Part shown: positions 25,061 through 37,800 of the stretch, piece after piece
How positions within the stretch are numbered: the first letter of the stretch is position 1
Layout of the letters: the number at the start of each line of letters is the position of its first letter
DNA from: Plectrocnemia conspersa
Taxonomy: Eukaryota > Arthropoda > Insecta > Trichoptera > Polycentropodidae
DNA: 64,000 nt
Reading direction: 5' to 3'
Assembly (NCBI GenBank): GCA_009617715.1
Contig: VTFK01000516.1
Coordinates: 1-64,000, forward strand
Program-made: the position numbers and the translations under genes
The notes under the pieces: generated by a model
What the model was told of the DNA's origin: nothing
The model's input: only the letters and a program-made list of their open reading frames with translations
Databases searched by the model: none

Positions 25061-26176
25061 TGTCATGATACAACGAAAGATTTACAATAAATAAAATATA
25101 CAAAGCTTTTGTTAGTACCAAAACCTAACTTAGCATATTTTCTTGCGATTGGAATCTATTTTTATTTTTCCTCATTATTACAAATGTGCATGTTTGTGAA
25201 ATTCTCTCGCAGATTAGTAGGTATCGTTACAGAATACTTTTATACGCGGTTTTTGATTTTACCCATGTCAAAAAAAGCATATGAATCGAAGCTGTTTTTT
25301 TTTATTATAAATACTACAATATTCTATAACATTACTTTTTTATTACTAACAATGATATAATGCTATTCAAAATATGTTTTAAATTTATTTTATGCCTAGT
25401 TTTCGGGTCTAGATAATTATGTATTATTTATATTTTTTTACTACTTAATCGCTGTAAAAATGGTTAAATATTGCTGTTACATGAGTGATATTTAAAGTAT
25501 GATAGGTTATATTTTTTTGGATTTTTAATGTCTATAAAATTTAAATATTGATTCTTGTATTTTTTTTATATTATTATTTATATATAAATATTTTGGAGTC
25601 CAAGCTATATTTGTCTAACGCCTAGTTTGTAGGCTAAAATATTTGGAGGACACTGATTTCTATCTAGAATGGCATATTTAGTTTTTTGTTATATCATTTT
25701 TTACTGCTAATTTTATATTGTGAATTAATCCTGTTGTACATTGATATTAGGTCATTGGATTATGATAGACATCTATTGGCGATTAATTACGATGTTCTTT
25801 CTTCACTTTTGACATCAGAATCTGATTTTTTCACGTTTGCTCTCGCCGGAGTTCTACGCTGTTCAACAATGCACATTCATCTTTCTCTAATCGAAATTTC
25901 ATAATGGGCGTTTCGCGTTCATGCGAACGACGGACGTGGACCGAGATTTTGCGTTAATATAATTAATCATCGAGCCGTAGACAAGCTTAGCAAAAATTTA
26001 TTAATTATGATTAATTAATCACACAAAGCCGGTAACTCTGAAAATTAAAGACTCAATAATGTTCAAATTTTCACCTGAGACGAACGGACAGTTTCTGAAA
26101 GTGAACAAGAAAGTAAAGAAATTACATATACCACATTTACAAGAACAAAGAGAAGCAGTGACGTCAGATAGACATA
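25061..26176. other. AT-rich stretch without recognisable gene
   Basis: No coding motif recognised. A GC-richer patch with the dyad GTTCATGCGAAC lies around 25900-25960, directly before an AT-rich stretch. Open frames here have no family motif. Confidence 0.4.
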
Positions 26177-26184
26177 GTCTAAAT

Positions 26185-26893
26185 CATGGTTTCCCAAACT
26201 ATGTTCCGCGGAACACTGGTGTTCCGCGGATGCAAAATAGGTGTTCCGCGGAGCCTAAATAGATATTTCACAAAAATTTGGAGTACATTAAAAAAATTGT
26301 TAGTCTTGCTAATACATAAAAATTGTTCATAAATCTGATAAAAAAGCTTGAAACTATTGTAATTTATTGCGTTAAAACAGGACTGGGTGAATACATTTGG
26401 AAATATAAATGATTTAAATAAAATTTGCATAAAAATGAATCGATTTTCTTGTACATTAATTTAGTCTGGTTGCTTACAATACAGATTTTTTCCATTTGGA
26501 CAAAGAAAAAATATTACAGAATTTACATATTATTCAAAAACTACCCATGGATCTTTGGTTGAAAACAGAAAATTTGACGAAAGAAAGGCCAAATACTTCT
26601 ACTGATACATCTATCATCGAAAAAGAAAATAATCCAAAAACTGAGACTACAACTGATCAATATTATGCCTGATATAAAAAAAATGTAATTTAAGAACCCA
26701 AAATCATCAGTAATTAGGAGTCTTATTTATTTGAATTTTTATGTTTATTAAATAAATGATATTTCTTTTTTACCATTTTTTATTTTTATTTATACTATTA
26801 TGAATTACCCAACCTAAAAAATAAGCTAAGTGTTCCGCCAAAGTTTTTGGATTTGCCAAGTGTTCCGTCGCTGAAAAAGTTTGGGAAACCCTG
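26185..26893 (+). mobile_element. Non-autonomous hAT element (ZBED5-type), 709 bp
   Basis: The left end begins CATGGTTTCCCAAACT at 26185. The right end, read on the minus strand, begins CAGGGTTTCCCAAACT at 26893. Identical 8-bp duplications GTCTAAAT flank it (26177-26184 and 26894-26901). The left subterminal region repeats TGTTCCGCGGA three times; the right one has two TGTTCCG copies. The interior keeps a start of hAT transposase (about 26553-26670, MDLWLKTENLTKERPNTS, ending in a stop), so it is an internal-deletion derivative of a coding element. Confidence 0.88.
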
Positions 26894-27447
26894 GTCTAAA
26901 TGATTAATATGCAGAAACTGTGTTACTGTGATTAACACCTGGAATGTGTACATCGTGCTACAAATAATAATCAGATATAAAATATAACATTTAGTTGCGC
27001 AGTGCAAATATGAAAACTGCATTTTAAAAATAATGCAGGCAAACGTTTGTTTGCGTAGCACGAAAAGTTTTTTCGCTTAATGGTTTAACATGTCATATTA
27101 TTTAAATAGCAATAATTGTGATCGTACAATCATACACATACAAATTTTAATTAAATCTTTTCAGATTAGAATCAATAAGTATGATATTCCTTAAAAACTT
27201 TTTTTTTAGTTTTTCAAAATAATTATAAACACTCACTTTAATACACAAAATACAATAGATGTTCACAGTTGTGTTATTGTAACGCAAATGAAAAGGAAAA
27301 ATATGTAAAGCTTTAAAATACAGTAAAAAAAACGACAAAGATAAAACAAAAAAAATGTTATAATTTAAATATATTAATCTAAAAACTTTATATTTATGCT
27401 TGTGCCTTTAATAGTAATATGTGCTTGTACAGATTGTGCTTAGATCG

Positions 27448-27766
27448 AAATAGAGTAGTCAGTAGGGTCTTGTCTGGTAACCCGAAGGCCGCGGGTTCGA
27501 GCCACAGCAGCGACATTTAAAAAATGCGATATTAATAACAATAGAACGACCCCAGTTGCAAAGTAACATCTATTGATTATAAATTAAAATACATATAATA
27601 ATTTATAATTAATTAAAAATAGGTGTTAATGATTCATAGACTTTCAGTCTAGTGGTTTTAATATTTACCTACATGTAGGTATTCATTATGTCTGATTGGC
27701 TTACCCTGCTGGTACAGATTTACCCCGTTATAACGCATTGGGCTTACACCTGCCTAGTTACAACGG
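27448..27766 (+). repeat. SINE-A copy with tRNA-like head
   Basis: The most complete copy of this family in the window. The head has TAGAGTAGTCAGTAGGGTC and the B-box GCGGGTTCGAGCC. The body reads CCCCAGTTGCAAAGTAACAT, ATAATTTATAATTAA, TCAGTCTAGTGG and TGTCTGATTGGCTTACCC, and the tail GCATTGGGCTTACACCTGCC ends at GTTACAACGG. The B-box shows a tRNA origin for RNA polymerase III transcription. Confidence 0.8.
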
Positions 27767-27769
27767 AAG

Positions 27770-30700
27770 AAGATTATTTTTTATTCTTAAAGATTAGTGG
27801 CTTAGTGGGGTTACGACACATTACTACATTTACATTCGGAACTATTTATGCTAACATAATATAATATAACCATTTATGTTAGCTTGTGGTAATACCTTAC
27901 GCAATGCTTAATAAATTGCAATTTTATAATCAACATTTATATTTTCGGGATCAAGTAATGGCCACATTTCATTTATCATATAAAATGATTATGTTTCAAG
28001 AGTCCTATTAGGTAATAAAAATACAAAACAGAATAAAATCTTAAGAAAATAGAGGGGTGAAAGTGAAAATGTGCCATCCACAAATAATTCTTTCGCATTG
28101 TGGTCTACCCATTATTGTGTATAATTTAATCTAATTGTTTTTGTGAATATGTTTTTTTATGTGTTTTGTTAATATGTATTTTTTTCATTAACGCAAAGCA
28201 CAAAAAATTGTCATGTTTCAATGTCTATATTGACTGACAAAAAATATTGAAGTTTTAATGTCTATTTTATGACTTAGTTTTTAAAAAAATAGTGTTTCAG
28301 GTGTTAATCTACACCAGCATGCATATATTATACTATAATGGATTTAATTAATTATTTGTGTAGTAAAAAATATTTTGTGGTTAATAAATATATGTCTAAG
28401 GACCCAAATCGCGCCAAGCGTTTTAGAGCAAAGTTCCAAAATGTGTTTATTAATCATTAAAAGCATTCTCTGCGATAAACTAGAACACACAATTGTGTTA
28501 GTTTATCATATTTTTTTATTATAAAGTGGAATATTTTTGTGGAACATTCTATGGAACTCAGTTTTCTACCATATAGGGTTTGTCGTATATTTTTTAACGG
28601 CTTTTTTCACCCTCTATATACTATTGTATAAAACAATGTATTTAGAAATAGTCATTTTCCACTTTGACGGCCAGTCATTATAAATGTGTGATTTCGCTTA
28701 CACTACAAAAATAGACAAATATCCAGATAAGTCCTTTTAAATTAATACACGAAAACCGTGTATATTTTTGGTAAAGGAATATAAAGCATACAATGTTAAT
28801 CCATGCCAATATTAATTTCCGGTCGCAAGAAATATGGGTTTCGCTGTCGAAAACGATTAAATTATTTACATCCAATTCAAACGATTTTTCCGGTCCCTTT
28901 TTTGACATTTGGCATGGCTCCATATCATGTCACCGTTGAATTCGGTCATGATAAATCTAGGATATATGCTTATGTATAATGATTTGTATACAGCAGAGGC
29001 TCTTAAACTTTTTTTGTGACTTATGAAAAATTATTACGACTCACGCCTGTAATGTACAGGATGTTGAATAATGTGCATATGAAAATTCCATACAGTAACA
29101 ATTCTGAATTTATGTGATTGTTCCATTTTCAAATATATTTTACGTTTAATTCTAAGCGTATCAAATGTGCGAAAACAAATTCTTTTGTTTCGGCATTTTC
29201 ACATAAACTTTCATGTGTTTATTTTTTAATATTATTATCAAATCACCAAGGTTATTTGATAACAATGTATTAAAAAAAATTCAACGACATTTAGTATCTG
29301 TTCATATAACTCTACTTCACAGATTAAGAAACCTTAATATATATGCTGTATATACTTTGGGAAATGAAATAGCCGCAGAATTCCTTCACAAAAGTTGAAA
29401 AGGTATATATTTAACCATTGAATTTACTAGCGATCGTAGACCAGGATATGTCAATCTGTCGCTTAAAAAAATGTACGACATACTACCGAATGAAACTGTT
29501 CTCTTATCGCTCAAACCTTTTTATGTGCTTACCATACGAGTAAGTGTGGATATAAATAAATTATTGTGTGTAAAAATGTTGAATAATGCATTATTTATAT
29601 ATGTAGATCATGGCCCCTAGATCATGATTATCATGTCCCCTCTTACCGAAATGCCTATTTTTTTAACTAAATATTTATACTATTTCCTTTTATTTTAATA
29701 AAAGAAATTCGAATTGCGAATTCGTTTGACACTGATTTTCTAATTGGACCTCAATGTGGCAGTTATTCAATTTATAAAAAAATATTTATTAAAAAATGTG
29801 TCTTATGTTAAAGTTGTTAACTGATGCGGCAGTGATTCCCAAAATCGTGATCTAACTATCTAAACATAAAAAAGTATCTGAATGTTTTGTGAGTTTAGTA
29901 GTGATTTTTATTATTCATTTTTACTGAAATTTAGGAACTACTCTCCTTATCTACATTTTATAGTATTCAGTTGGCGTATCGGCGCTACGAAAATCAGAAT
30001 ATCGCACACATGAGTGTCTACGTACACATGGTAAATACATAATTTTATCTGGTATGTATTATGGCATCGCTCGACTAATTCCGATTTTCTTTTTCCCTGG
30101 TAACATTGTCTTAATAGTGATGGCACCGCGTGGCACGCGTGCTCGAATTACCCGTATTATATCTAAATTAATCCAGCGCTGTAATATGGATCTATGACAT
30201 TAACCATCAACAGTCGTGGATAATATGTATGCCCACACTATCGCTTTTGCACGTTTCAAAGATAATTAATTGATATCGTTTTGCAACATACACTCTCTCT
30301 CTCTCGCTCACTCGCCTTGGTTGTATAGATGCATTGCTAATCCCACATTTGGCGAGGGTTATGATCCCTATTTTGTGTCCAAATCAAATGATATCCATAT
30401 ATTAATTAATTAAAATAAATCGATGTTGTATTATAACTTCAATGATCAGATTAAAATAAGGAATAATACTATTATCATCACAATATTCATGGCAATAAGC
30501 ACGAGTATTTACATCAGTTGCTAGTCAAAGAGGTTCATTTCTGTAAAGTAAAAGTCCTTACTTATTACATACAGCTATTAATCAAAAAGTCGTCTGAAAA
30601 ACTCACTCTCTTTCGTTCTTGGTTTTTCTTTTTTTTCTTACAAATTTGTAATATGGGCAAGTAGCAATTCATCGAGATAAACGACATGCTTTGTCCGGTC

Positions 30701-30780
30701 TACGCCGCATGTTGCTGTTGCGCGCTGCATCACTGGCTGAATCGTCCTGACTTTTTTTACCGTTCTCATAGACGGAATAA
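27770..30780. other. AT-rich stretch without confirmed gene
   Basis: No gene recognised. At 28991 CAGCAGAGGCTCTTAAACTT followed by TGTGAC and GACTCACGC resembles one end of a ZBED-type hAT element, but no partner end or target duplication was found. An open frame at 29213-29398 (RLFDNNVLKKIQRHLVS) has no identified family. A CT-rich run lies at 30295-30316. Confidence 0.4.
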
Positions 30781-30784
30781 TCCG

Positions 30785-31083
30785 TAACGTCTCTAACTTA
30801 GTAACTCTGAGATTGCGGGCCCCAGAAGCGCCACTTTTTATTTTTTAAATGCGCTATTCTTAAAAACGGCCCCAGGTTCAGTGACATACGTATATTGAAT
30901 TTAAATTATATTACATATAATAATTTATAATTAATAATATAGATATCACCGATTCCCAGACTCAGTCTGGTGGTTAATACTTACTTGTTCTTATTGACTT
31001 ACATTATGTCTTATTGACTTATCCAGTTGGTACAGATTTACCCCATTGTAACGAATTGGGCTTATGCCTGTCAGGTTACAATG
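30785..31083 (+). repeat. SINE-A copy
   Basis: Starts with a worn tRNA-like head (TAACTTAGTAACTCTGAGAT), then CGGCCCCAGGTTCAGTGACA, the AATAATTTATAATTAA core, CAGTCTGGTGG, a short duplicated TTATTGACTTA unit, and the tail GAATTGGGCTTATGCCTGTC ending GGTTACAATG. It lies about 570 bases before the first trio exon in the window. Confidence 0.75.
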
Positions 31084-31648
31084 AAATATTTAAAAATTAA
31101 AAATAAATACAATATTAAAAACTTACGCCTTTCGCCGTGAAGTCGTTTATTATTATTATTAATCAAATGTTAGTTTTAAAGTGAAATATAAATAATTAAC
31201 AAGAAACACCGCTTTATTTCATGACTAAAACGCGTTCAAAATTTTCCCGGTGTTTTTAGGGTCGTTTCGGTCGATTAGGCGTAGCTCCGCTTTGTGCGAG
31301 TTCGGCTCTCGTACATTCCAAGGACGCGAAGTTCCCTAAAGGAAAATAGAGGAATACAACCTTTCTAATATTCCTCGATCCTTTGAACAATGCAGATGAT
31401 TTGTGGCAAAGCTAAAACCTTTACTTTTGTTTAATACGTATCTTATAAGCTTTTTTAATTCAGGTGAAATTCGAAAATAAGATTAAGTTCACATTCCTTG
31501 TTACTTGCATCGGTACTATAATATTTATCTCGTTAAAAGACGGCTACTGCTTCGATTATTAGTAAATTATGACTAATTAATTTACAATCAATATTAGCAT
31601 TATTCAATACTTCTGAATTATAATCTAATATTTTTTTTTTAATTTCAG
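31084..31648 (+). other. trio intron 3' part
   Basis: Intron sequence leading to the acceptor TTTTTTTTTTAATTTCAG at 31648. A GC-richer patch lies at 31240-31340. No upstream SEC14 exon was recognised here or further left. Confidence 0.5.
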
Positions 31649-31853
31649 TGAGGAAGTCAGATCACTTGGCTTCACCGTGGTGGTGGACATGAGGGGTGGC
31701 TGTGCTGGTTCCTGGAGTGCAGTGAAGCCTATACTAAAGGTTTTGCAAGAGCACTTTCCACCCGGGGCCGTCCACCAGGCAGTCATTATCAGACCTGACA
31801 ACTTCTGGCAAAAACAACGCACATCATTAGGATCGCACAAATATAAATTTGAG
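31649..31853 (+). CDS. trio: trio exon: SEC14 domain core
   Basis: Acceptor CAG at 31648, donor GAG|GTAAAT after 31853. The first base completes a codon split with an upstream exon (phase 2), then 68 codons follow, ending in phase 0. It encodes EEVRSLGFTVVVDMRGG and IIRPDNFWQKQRT, the lipid-binding SEC14 fold. Compared with vertebrate Trio from memory it has a few extra residues (GCAGSW) after the VDMRG strand. Confidence 0.95.
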
Positions 31854-34800
31854 GTAAATTATTTTTAATTATATTTAGATAACATAATTAACCTAACTTA
31901 TCATTAATTTACAGACCACAGTGATTAGTTTAGAAGCATTGCCCAAAATCATAGATCCCTCACAATTAACCGCCGATATGGATGGCACGTTGCAGTACGA
32001 TCATGCGCAATGGATAGATCTCAGATTAGTTAGTATCTTAATTATACATCTACTGAATTATTGTGAATTTAAAATAAACTATGAGTTCATTTCAGGCATT
32101 AGAAGAATTGACGTGGCAAGCCGGCGACTTACTAGATAGGCTCGACGATTTACAAGAAGATTTAGCTAGATCGGATTTCGCGGACGACGTTTCAGGCGCG
32201 AAGCACGGAATCGACTTGCACAATGAAATGAAGAAAAAGATTGTTAAAGTTCCTGTAGAAGAATTAGAAACTCAAGGCGAGCGAATACTTCAAAGATTAG
32301 ACGCGGCGGAAGCTGCTGCTGCTAGTAACGGCAGCACGGCTTTTCATTGTGGAGAACCATCACTGGTACGACAGCAACTAGAATCCGTTAGGCAAGCTCA
32401 TCATCACCTGCTTCAACTCTGGCATCATAAAAAGGTCAAACTGGATCAATGCTTCCAGCTGAGACTCTTCGAACAAGACTGCGAAAAGGTTATATCATAT
32501 TTTAAATTTCTTTGAAATTATATATACTTTTGGACTATATTGTATGAAGTTTATATTTTTAGATGTTAGAATGGATATGCCACAATCGTAAATCGTTTTT
32601 GTCTACATACGTAGAAATAGGCAGATCTTGTGCGCTCGCAAAACAATTGCAAGAAGAGCACGCTCGATTTGCCTCGGCTTGTGGCGGTAGTGCTTTAGCT
32701 TCAGTGGCTAGGGTGGCTGCTGCAGCTAGAAGATTGCAAGAACAAAGGCATTATGCTCACGCTCATATAGCTTCGTTAGCACACGGAATGGAGAGAGCTT
32801 TCAAACATTTAGCTGCAGGTAATTCATCTTCTATTATTTTGTGATATTAATATATTTAATATTAATATATTGATATTAATATATTGATATTAATATATTG
32901 ATATTAATATATTCTATATATTTCAGGTTTGGAAGAACGCAGCGCTGTACTATCACTATCAGTTGTGTTCCATCATAAGGCTGAAGTTTACGCAGCCGCA
33001 GTCAGCGGCTGGAGTCAGCAGTGCGCCGCTGCCACCCCTCCACCCGACGTCCGAGACGTCCGGGTCTTGGAACAACACATTTTGCGCCACCAACAGCTTT
33101 ATGAACAAATGTGCCAAGCGTACACTGAGGTCAGCTTCCATTCATATTTTCGCCGACGTACCGAATCAGTCATATCACGGCCAGTCATGTTTTAATCACA
33201 ATTTCAGCTTGAAATTCTTTTTTATTTTTTCTGTTGTCGTCCTCCAATCAGGTGTATGATGCGTATCAAAATCTTTTGAACGGCCTGGATGTAATGGTGC
33301 AAGTTTGCCACGGCATATCGCAACCAGCCGAAGTATTTCAGATACCTTCCGATGTATCGGGGGCAAATCCATCGGAATACTGTAATCATCAGAATGTTAG
33401 CAAGACGGTTCATATTTTTTAAATAAAAAATTTTTGGTATTTATGGGACTTTGATATTTTGTGGACATTTGGATTTTCTAGTTCTTGACGATTTCGCTCT
33501 AAATTTTCAAATATTTTCGTTTCAAGTCGATGTTTAGGAAAATTTCCTTCAACTTTTACTTACTAATATGTACATATGTGTGTATAAGAAAGAATACCTA
33601 CTATCGTTCGATTCAAGAATATGACTTGGTCATATTTTTTTAACCACGTTATATTTTTTACATATAAATACTTCAGAGATAAAGTCTCATATACCCACTT
33701 TGTCCTCTGAGGTTTTCATAAATAATTATAGTTTTACTTTCTAATAATACAAGTTATATATGATAATTATAATATTCTTATTAAATCAATATTATTTCAC
33801 TTTCTATAAATTAAGAAATAGCTTAGAAATTCAAAAGATTGTAAATACTAATCAGCCGATATATTATTAAAAAAATATTTCAACGATTACTTCTTCTATT
33901 ACTAAAATTCTTCTAGCTTTGACTATCATAATCAGAACTAAATGTTACTTCATTTCATCATATTAATTACTATTGTAAAGATGCATGTACACGGACGTAT
34001 GAAGTTCAAGGTGTCATTTTACGCTTTATCTTCTATCGCATTAAAAAACATACCAAAATATATACATAAAAATGAAAATACATCTCATTCCTTACATTGA
34101 TATTGATTAACTATTGACATTCTACGAATTTGTCCACAGGTTCATTCAACGAGTAAAAAGTTACTCTACCAACTGGATCACCTGGTACAAGTCTGCAATC
34201 AGCCTGAGCAGAGGAGCAATGTAAATATGATTAGATTCCATTTAACTTTCAATATTAACTATTGTTCTGATTATTTATTTTTATTTTAGCAAAGCGAAAA
34301 TGCACCGAGCAGTAGTACTAGCGATCCGGCCGCTGACTATTCGTCAGGCGCTAGTCACGTCCTAGCTGTCATACATCAAATTCTCGGACAGCATTGCGCT
34401 TTGGAAGCTCGGTGGCGTGCAGCTAGGTTACAATTACACCAACGGCTGGCGTTACTTCTTTATAAAGAAGACTGCAAACAAGTAAGCTTTAAAACGATTA
34501 TCATTATAGGATTGTTGTTACTGTAATGCATTTGCTTATAGGTTTTGGATTGGCTGGCGAACCACGGAGACGTTTTTATTAGAAAGAATACAGGAATTGG
34601 ACGAAATCTTCAGAAAGCGAGAGTGTATCAAAAGTCTCATGAGCACTTTGAAAATGTAGCTCAGGTATGTTATTTTTATTTTAAAGTTAAAAGTTTAATT
34701 TTAAATTGCGATGTTTGGTGAAGTTATAAAAGTCAGAATTTCTAGTAATTCAACCACATTACAAATAGGAAGCTAAATAATTGGCTATAGTTAGATTAAT

Positions 34801-37800
34801 GCAGACTGCGAGAAGCCAATTTTTAGGCTTTACACCTAAATTTATTTGAAAGTATTGTATTTAATACATTGACTTTTTTAACAGCAGTTTTTAAATAGTT
34901 GTGAGGTAATTGAAGATGGCAACACAAAAAATTGTAACGTTTTGATGAATTAAAGTTGTAAATAACATTATTTAAACAGAAGCGATGGATGGTCAAACAT
35001 GTGAGTTTGTTTATGTATCCATTATTGAAATCGAAGCTCTTTCCTTTGAGAATTGTTTGCCTGTTAGCCATCATCGCGAAATCGTGCCAAATAGCCGGTA
35101 GTTATTTAGCCCGTCGGTAATGTAATTATTTTCGGTGAAATATACTTTATGTTGAAATTAGAATTTATTTCGATCATTTTCTTAACCTTTTGCACTCGAG
35201 AGTGATTTTTTACTGGGCAGGTAGTCTACTCGTAAAAAAAGAAAACAGACATTTCTTATTAAAGGATAAAATTTTATTGATCCGCCAGATTGTTTCAAAA
35301 TAGCGGCTGTTATATAAAAAATTATATAACCGCTGCTTTGTTAAAAAAATTCTTTAAAATAGATCAAGAGGGCAAAAATATTTAATAAAGGAAAATAAAT
35401 ACAAAATAAAAAAATGTTTTCTGCGTTAATTTTTATAAATTATATGTATTTTTTTTAATTTTGTTTTTTTGAGAACTCAGTAAATATCGAAAAAATTGCT
35501 GTTAAAAAAATCGTAACTCTGTTTAAAAATCCTAGAAAAAAATGTAAACGGTCAAAAATGTTAATTATTAAATTAAAAATAATATTCAAAAAATCATCTT
35601 ATTCTAGATGGAATTTTTTTTTTTTTTGAAAAAGCCAGTTTCTGTCAGGCTTCAAAATTATAATTGTTATTAGAGTTCGACATATTTTATTATTGTTTAT
35701 GCAGTTCCTCATACCCAGAAATACAATTTTTGAGCCCACGTTGAAACTTGAAGGCTCGTTCAGAATTTGTATCATGAAGAACGAAATGCTCTTCCAATTT
35801 ACGGCAAAGTTAAAGACCTTCCCGAATTATTTTATTTGCCGTGAGGGGAACTGGTATTTCTTCCACCATGTCATCGTCTTCTGGTTCTTTGTCAGTATTC
35901 AGAGTTAAATCGATAATATCATCGTCACTTATAGCATTATCCATACATAATTCGCCAATATCATTTTCGTTCAAGGTATCAAATCCCTCTACGCCAAATC
36001 TATGTGCTAAATTAACGATTTCAGCTGATATTGACACTGTTTCAATGATTGCATTGACTGTTACACATCCAGGCCATGCTGCTTTCCAGCATGCATTTAA
36101 AGTGTGTGGTCGTAATTCAGTGATGGCAGACGCAACATGATTTAAACAGTCCAAAATTGTTATTTTTTCAAAATTTCGGTTAGTGTTGATGATTCATTTT
36201 TTATTTTATCCAAAATATCTCGATATATATAATACACCCATACCTCGCTTTACGGCCTAGATACGTTCCACGAAACTTGGCCGCTAAGCGAAAAGCCGTA
36301 TAACGAATCAATTATTCTAATACAAATTCATACAAATTCAATGGGATCGGTTCCAAATTCGTTAAATATGTAACATGGTTTATCATTTAAAATGCATTTT
36401 ATCTTTTTATTTCATTTAAATCAAAAATACATACATAACAAGTACATACATTTGTACATAAAATAATAACAGACTCCAAAAACCAACAATAATCCATAAA
36501 GAAAAATGAAACAATTTCATGTTACATAAAATATGTGTATGAATACATACATATTTTTTTTAAAAATGGCTTTAATCTGAAGACGATGAAGAAATGGTAA
36601 CCTGCAGATCAGTGACGTTCTCATTTTTCGCTGGTAAGGATGGGCTTGGCTTAAAAAAATTGTCCAACGTTGTTTGTCTTGCCTTTTTGTCTCTTTCGTT
36701 CTTCAATGATTAATAACAGCTAATGGCTGAGTTAATTCCTCGAGAAACTTTAACGCTACGTTCGACGTCAGGATCGTTTTTAAGGAAGATGTTTATTCCT
36801 TGTTCGAAATAGGAAAAAGCTTTTGACAATTTTTTTGATGTTAGCTGTTTGAATACAACAGACTCTGTCTCTTCATCAAATGCCGGTTCTGCTTGCAACT
36901 GAATGAGTTCCTTATATGAAAGGGGTTCCCTATCAGCTTCAAGTAGATCAAGCACATCACGTTCGTTCAAACCTTCAAAGCCGAGATCATGTGCTAGATC
37001 CAAAATGTTTTGCCTAATTTCAGGAAGGCAATTAACTTCTGCATCAGTACTTTTTACACATTCTGGCCATATTTTTTCCAAACATGGTTCATTGTTGTTA
37101 GTTTTAATTCCTTCCATGATTCACTGATGCTGTCAACAGCATCCTTGATGTTATAGTTTTTCCAAAATGTTTTAATTGAAGATTTACCATCGGTTTCCCT
37201 TATAAGTTGTCGGAAAGTTCTTAAATATGCCTTAAAAGTGGCTATTACACCCTGATCCATTGGTTGGATCAGAGCTGTTGTATTTTTCGGAAGGTACTCA
37301 ATCATGACATCTTCAGATTGTTCGGATAAATTAGTAGGATGCCCTGGTGCATTATCCAAAATTAGCAAAGCCTTGTTGCTTAAGTTATTGTCTCGCAAAT
37401 ATTTTTTCTTTTCTGTGCAAAAGTGATTTTTGAACCAATCCTCTAAAGTAGCTTTATTCATCCAAGCTTTCTTGTTGGATCTCCATATGACGGGTAATTG
37501 ATTTTTATTTAGTCCTTTAAGAGGCCTTGGATTTTCGGACAAATATATTAAAAGTGGTTTTAGCTTAAAATCACCCGCGGCATTTGCACCAAGTAGCAAA
37601 GTTAATCGTTCTTTAGACACCTTATAACCAGGCGCAGATTTTTCGGTTTTTGAAATGTACGTGCAATCAGGCATTCGCTTCCAATAAAGCCCTGTTTCGT
37701 CTACGTTAAACACTTGTTCAGGTTTATAACCACCTCTTTCAATAATTCCCTTTAAAATGTTGGGATATTCCTTAGATGCGGCCTCATCGGCGCTAGCTGC

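Noticed and set aside
27448..27520. Functional tRNA gene (B-box GGTTCGAGCC)
   Set aside because: No cloverleaf with a closing acceptor stem, and the sequence continues into a repeated SINE body. The same holds for 10572 and 62085.
28991..29850. Complete hAT element
   Set aside because: Only one end-like sequence at 28991; no convincing partner end or 8-bp duplication was found.
1..31648. First SEC14 exons of trio
   Set aside because: I looked for the family's N-terminal motifs (for example GGRD-x-RGGP) before the phase-2 acceptor at 31648 and found none; they probably lie left of the window.
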